A stretch of DNA of 64,000 nt from an uncultured Bacteroides sp. (GTDB taxonomy: Bacteria > Bacteroidota > Bacteroidia > Cytophagales > Cyclobacteriaceae), in NCBI GenBank assembly GCA_902168185.1, contig CABHOV010000046.1, forward strand, positions 868,001 through 932,000. The letters run 5' to 3'. Position numbers and translations under genes: made by a program. This document shows positions 62,114 through 64,000 of this stretch, piece after piece; positions within the stretch are counted from its first letter, which is position 1; each line of letters starts with the position of its first letter. The notes beneath the pieces are model-generated. The model had not been told where the DNA came from. It ran no database searches and worked only from the letters and a program-made list of their open reading frames with translations.

Positions 62114-63685
62114 ATGAAAAAAAAGATAGAAGGGTATATCAGGAAACATATAATTGTATTTTCTATAGGTTTAGTGGCTACGTTGTTGGTGATAAACATT
62201 GTCTTCATGTTTCAAAACAAGGAGAGCATTGTTGAGAATAACAATATCCGGGAAGACGCTGACGCTATCATCAAAGATACTGAACGGCTTATAACGTTTT
62301 TGAATAATATAGACCTTGGCGTAAGGGCCTATGGCCTTACCAAGAAGCCAGAGATGCTTGTACCAACTACATCTGCAATCAAATACCTATGGCCTCACTT
62401 TGAAAGCCTCGAGAAGAGACTTGTAAAGGAAGGCTACGATGTATCACAATTTAAAGAACTTCAGAAAACATACCATGACTACGTTGATTTCAACATGAAG
62501 ATGGTAGAAATGGCGGATCTCGATAGCAGCGAAGTATTTAAAAGCATGATGATGGAAGACCGGGGAATGATCGCCTGGACACAAACACATGAGATCGGTG
62601 GAAAGATTATCGAATTTGAAAAGGCGAAGAGTCTTGCTGCAGAAGTAAGCTATCAGTCGGCTGTTGAAAACAATCTATACCTCCAATTTCTTATAGTCCT
62701 GATTGGATTTCCAACACTCGGTTTTATTGTCTATAAAATGATAAACGATAACCGTGCGCGGCAGAGATTATTGATTGAACTGGAGGAGAATAACCGGAAG
62801 TATGTATTTAATCCGGGCACAGATATACATTTCAATGACCAGCAGGAATTGATTGCAAACTCTATTAGAAACCTTCAGCATGCAAGTGAATTTATTGAAC
62901 ATATAGCGGACGGCAATTATTCTACCGAGTGGGCAGCGTTAAGTGAGGAGAATAAAGCGATCAATGAGACGAGCCTTGCCGGAAGACTTACCAAGATGAG
63001 AGACCAGTTGAGACAGATGAAGCATGAGGAAGAAACGCGTTTATGGAGTAACGAAGGGTTAACTAAAATTTCTGAAACGGTAAGAAATCATCAGAATGAT
63101 CTCAAGGTTCTATCCGATGAGGTTGTGAGGTTTTTAACGAAGTATATGGGAGCTCAGCAGGGCGGGCTCTTCATTTTAAAGAATGATGATGAGCAAGGCG
63201 AATACCTGGAGCTTGCAGCGTGTCATGCTTATGACAGGAAGAAATTTCTGGAGCGCAAGATTAATATAGGTGTAGGTCTGGTAGGACAAACATTTTTGGA
63301 AGGGGAAACTACGATGCTGACGAAACTTCCGCAGGGCTATACCTATATAACTTCTGGTATGGGCGAAGCTACACCCAGCTGTGTTGTGATTGTTCCGATG
63401 AAATACAATGACAAAATCGAGGCTATTATAGAAATAGCCGGGCTTGAGAAATTTGAGAAACATCAAGTTCATTTCCTTGAGAAAGCTGGCGAGTTTGTTG
63501 CCTCTGCCTTGCAGAGTGTAAGAACAACCGAGAAAATGAAAACACTGCTGGCAGCCTCACAGCAACATGCCGAAGAAATGCGCGCCACAGAAGAAGAACT
63601 GCGACAGAATATGGAAGAACTGATTGCCACGCAAGAGACGCTGATGCGCAAGCAGGCCAATGCTGCTCAGCTGCACGAGAACTAA
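62114..63685 (+). CDS. CHASE3-GAF sensor protein without output domain
   Basis: A 523-residue membrane protein: membrane helix (about 12-33), periplasmic CHASE3-like helical domain (about 40-185), second helix (about 188-208), HAMP-like/coiled linker (to about 320), GAF domain (about 325-475) and a C-terminal Glu/Met-rich coiled coil (E-E-E-L-R-Q-N-M-E-E-L). In related Bacteroidota proteins this coiled coil leads into a kinase or further PAS/GAF modules; here it ends after 50 residues at a proper stop. It may signal by association with another kinase. Confidence 0.82.
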   Translation: MKKKIEGYIRKHIIVFSIGLVATLLVINIVFMFQNKESIVENNNIREDADAIIKDTERLITFLNNIDLGVRAYGLTKKPEMLVPTTSAIKYLWPHFESLEKRLVKEGYDVSQFKELQKTYHDYVDFNMKMVEMADLDSSEVFKSMMMEDRGMIAWTQTHEIGGKIIEFEKAKSLAAEVSYQSAVENNLYLQFLIVLIGFPTLGFIVYKMINDNRARQRLLIELEENNRKYVFNPGTDIHFNDQQELIANSIRNLQHASEFIEHIADGNYSTEWAALSEENKAINETSLAGRLTKMRDQLRQMKHEEETRLWSNEGLTKISETVRNHQNDLKVLSDEVVRFLTKYMGAQQGGLFILKNDDEQGEYLELAACHAYDRKKFLERKINIGVGLVGQTFLEGETTMLTKLPQGYTYITSGMGEATPSCVVIVPMKYNDKIEAIIEIAGLEKFEKHQVHFLEKAGEFVASALQSVRTTEKMKTLLAASQQHAEEMRATEEELRQNMEELIATQETLMRKQANAAQLHEN

Positions 63686-63749
63686 AGTATAGCTGTATAG
63701 CTAGCGCTTGCAGTCGCACAGACACCTACAAGTCAAAAAAATATGAAGG

Positions 63750-63784
63750 AAGCCGGCTCGATTAATTTCGGTCTGCTTTTTTCT
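63750..63784 (+). terminator. probable terminator after CHASE3-GAF gene
   Basis: Imperfect stem AAGC-CG / CG-TCT-GCTT (bulged) followed by six T's and CTT. The stem is weak but the T run is good. Confidence 0.4.
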
Positions 63785-63839
63785 TGATTCCCCCGGCAAC
63801 CAGGTACACAATTCTTTTCAACTTTTTTACCTGGTAATC

Positions 63840-63870
63840 TTTGTAAAACATGCAGAAAATATTACGTTTG
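63840..63870 (+). promoter_or_regulatory. tRNA gene promoter
   Basis: TTTG (63840-63843), 19-base spacer, TACGTTTG (63863-63870). Full match to the Bacteroidota consensus, 14 bases before the tRNA 5' end. Confidence 0.75.
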
Positions 63871-63884
63871 CAGTCCAAAATTTT

Positions 63885-63958
63885 GGGCCCATAGCTCAGC
63901 TGGTTAGAGCACCTGACTCATAATCAGGGGGTCGCTGGATCGTGCCCAGCTGGGCCCA
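63885..63958 (+). tRNA. tRNA with CAT anticodon (Met, or Ile2 if lysidine-modified)
   Basis: Acceptor stem GGGCCCA / TGGGCCC, D arm with GCTC / GAGC, anticodon stem CCTGA / TCAGG with loop CTCATAA (anticodon CAT at 63919-63921), T stem GCTGG / CCAGC. No encoded CCA. It is not an initiator: no three G-C pairs at the anticodon stem base and the first acceptor pair is paired. The T loop is ATCGTGC instead of the usual TTCRANY, with A at 54 and T at 58. CAT alone does not separate elongator Met from Ile2. Confidence 0.9.
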
Positions 63959-63963
63959 CTTAA

Positions 63964-64000
63964 AAAAAGCCACTTACATTGTCCATGCAAGTGGCTTTTT
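63964..64000 (+). terminator. intrinsic terminator after tRNA
   Basis: Stem AAAAAGCCACTT / AAGTGGCTTTTT, extended by CAT / ATG over one mismatch, ending in T's at the window edge. It directly follows the tRNA. Confidence 0.85.

Noticed and set aside
1-64000. Mobile elements or recent horizontal transfer
   Set aside because: No transposase, integrase, phage gene or terminal inverted repeats were seen, and the TATA-rich word usage continues through all gene blocks.

Overview
The window looks like a chromosome segment of a Bacteroidota bacterium, most likely of the Cytophagales (Chryseolinea/Ohtaekwangia-like; the genus is a guess). The clues are an LpxC-FabZ fusion, a type III glutamine synthetase, a FecI/FecR/STN-receptor/DUF4249 locus, two proteins with C-terminal type IX secretion (T9SS) sorting domains, DUF4296, DUF3822, DUF4407, DUF1573 and bacterial GH3 families, promoters of the TTG-N17-23-TAnnTTTG type, and a tRNA gene without an encoded CCA. 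I see no phage genes, transposases, CRISPR array or rRNA. Most of the window is core chromosome.

Layout. 0.2-4.3 kb: lipid A operon lpxD, lpxC-fabZ, lpxA, then an ABC ATPase. 4.4-10.8 kb: a lipocalin-like lipoprotein, mutS2 with a DUF4296 lipoprotein, and a DUF58/membrane protein/BatA-type VWA triad. 10.9-19.7 kb: LysE exporter, GH3 enzyme, YggS, DUF423, DUF1573, two Nudix proteins, DUF3822-coaD, pyrE and a sarcosine-oxidase-like flavoenzyme. 19.8-23.6 kb, minus strand: a siroheme/sulfite-reduction operon (sulfite/nitrite reductase, cobA, precorrin-2 dehydrogenase) preceded by a putative cysteine-responsive attenuator. 23.7-32.3 kb: DUF4407, a four-PAS histidine kinase, two single-domain response regulators, a desaturase and glnN. 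32.6-41.7 kb: PAP2 phosphatase, a GT39/GT2 pair, a fatty acid hydroxylase, surE, ribBA and dnaG. 42.0-53.6 kb: mrp plus a NifU domain, PH-domain and TPM proteins, an M43 metalloprotease, ddl, a PASTA protein, a large T9SS protein, a site-2 protease and a HAD hydrolase. 53.8-60.2 kb: an unrecognised lipoprotein and the sigma/anti-sigma/TonB receptor/DUF4249 system. 60.4-64 kb: a QxxHH desaturase, a structured non-coding stretch, a CHASE3-GAF sensor and a CAT-anticodon tRNA.

The strongest regulatory signal is upstream of the sulfite reductase gene. On the minus strand there is, in order: a Bacteroidota promoter with a 14-bp palindrome between its elements; a 33-codon ORF with three consecutive cysteine codons; a candidate antiterminator segment inside that ORF; and a perfect 10-bp intrinsic terminator just before the reductase start codon. 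This is the layout of ribosome-mediated transcription attenuation sensing charged Cys-tRNA. Function is inferred from sequence only; nothing here was tested by folding software or database search.
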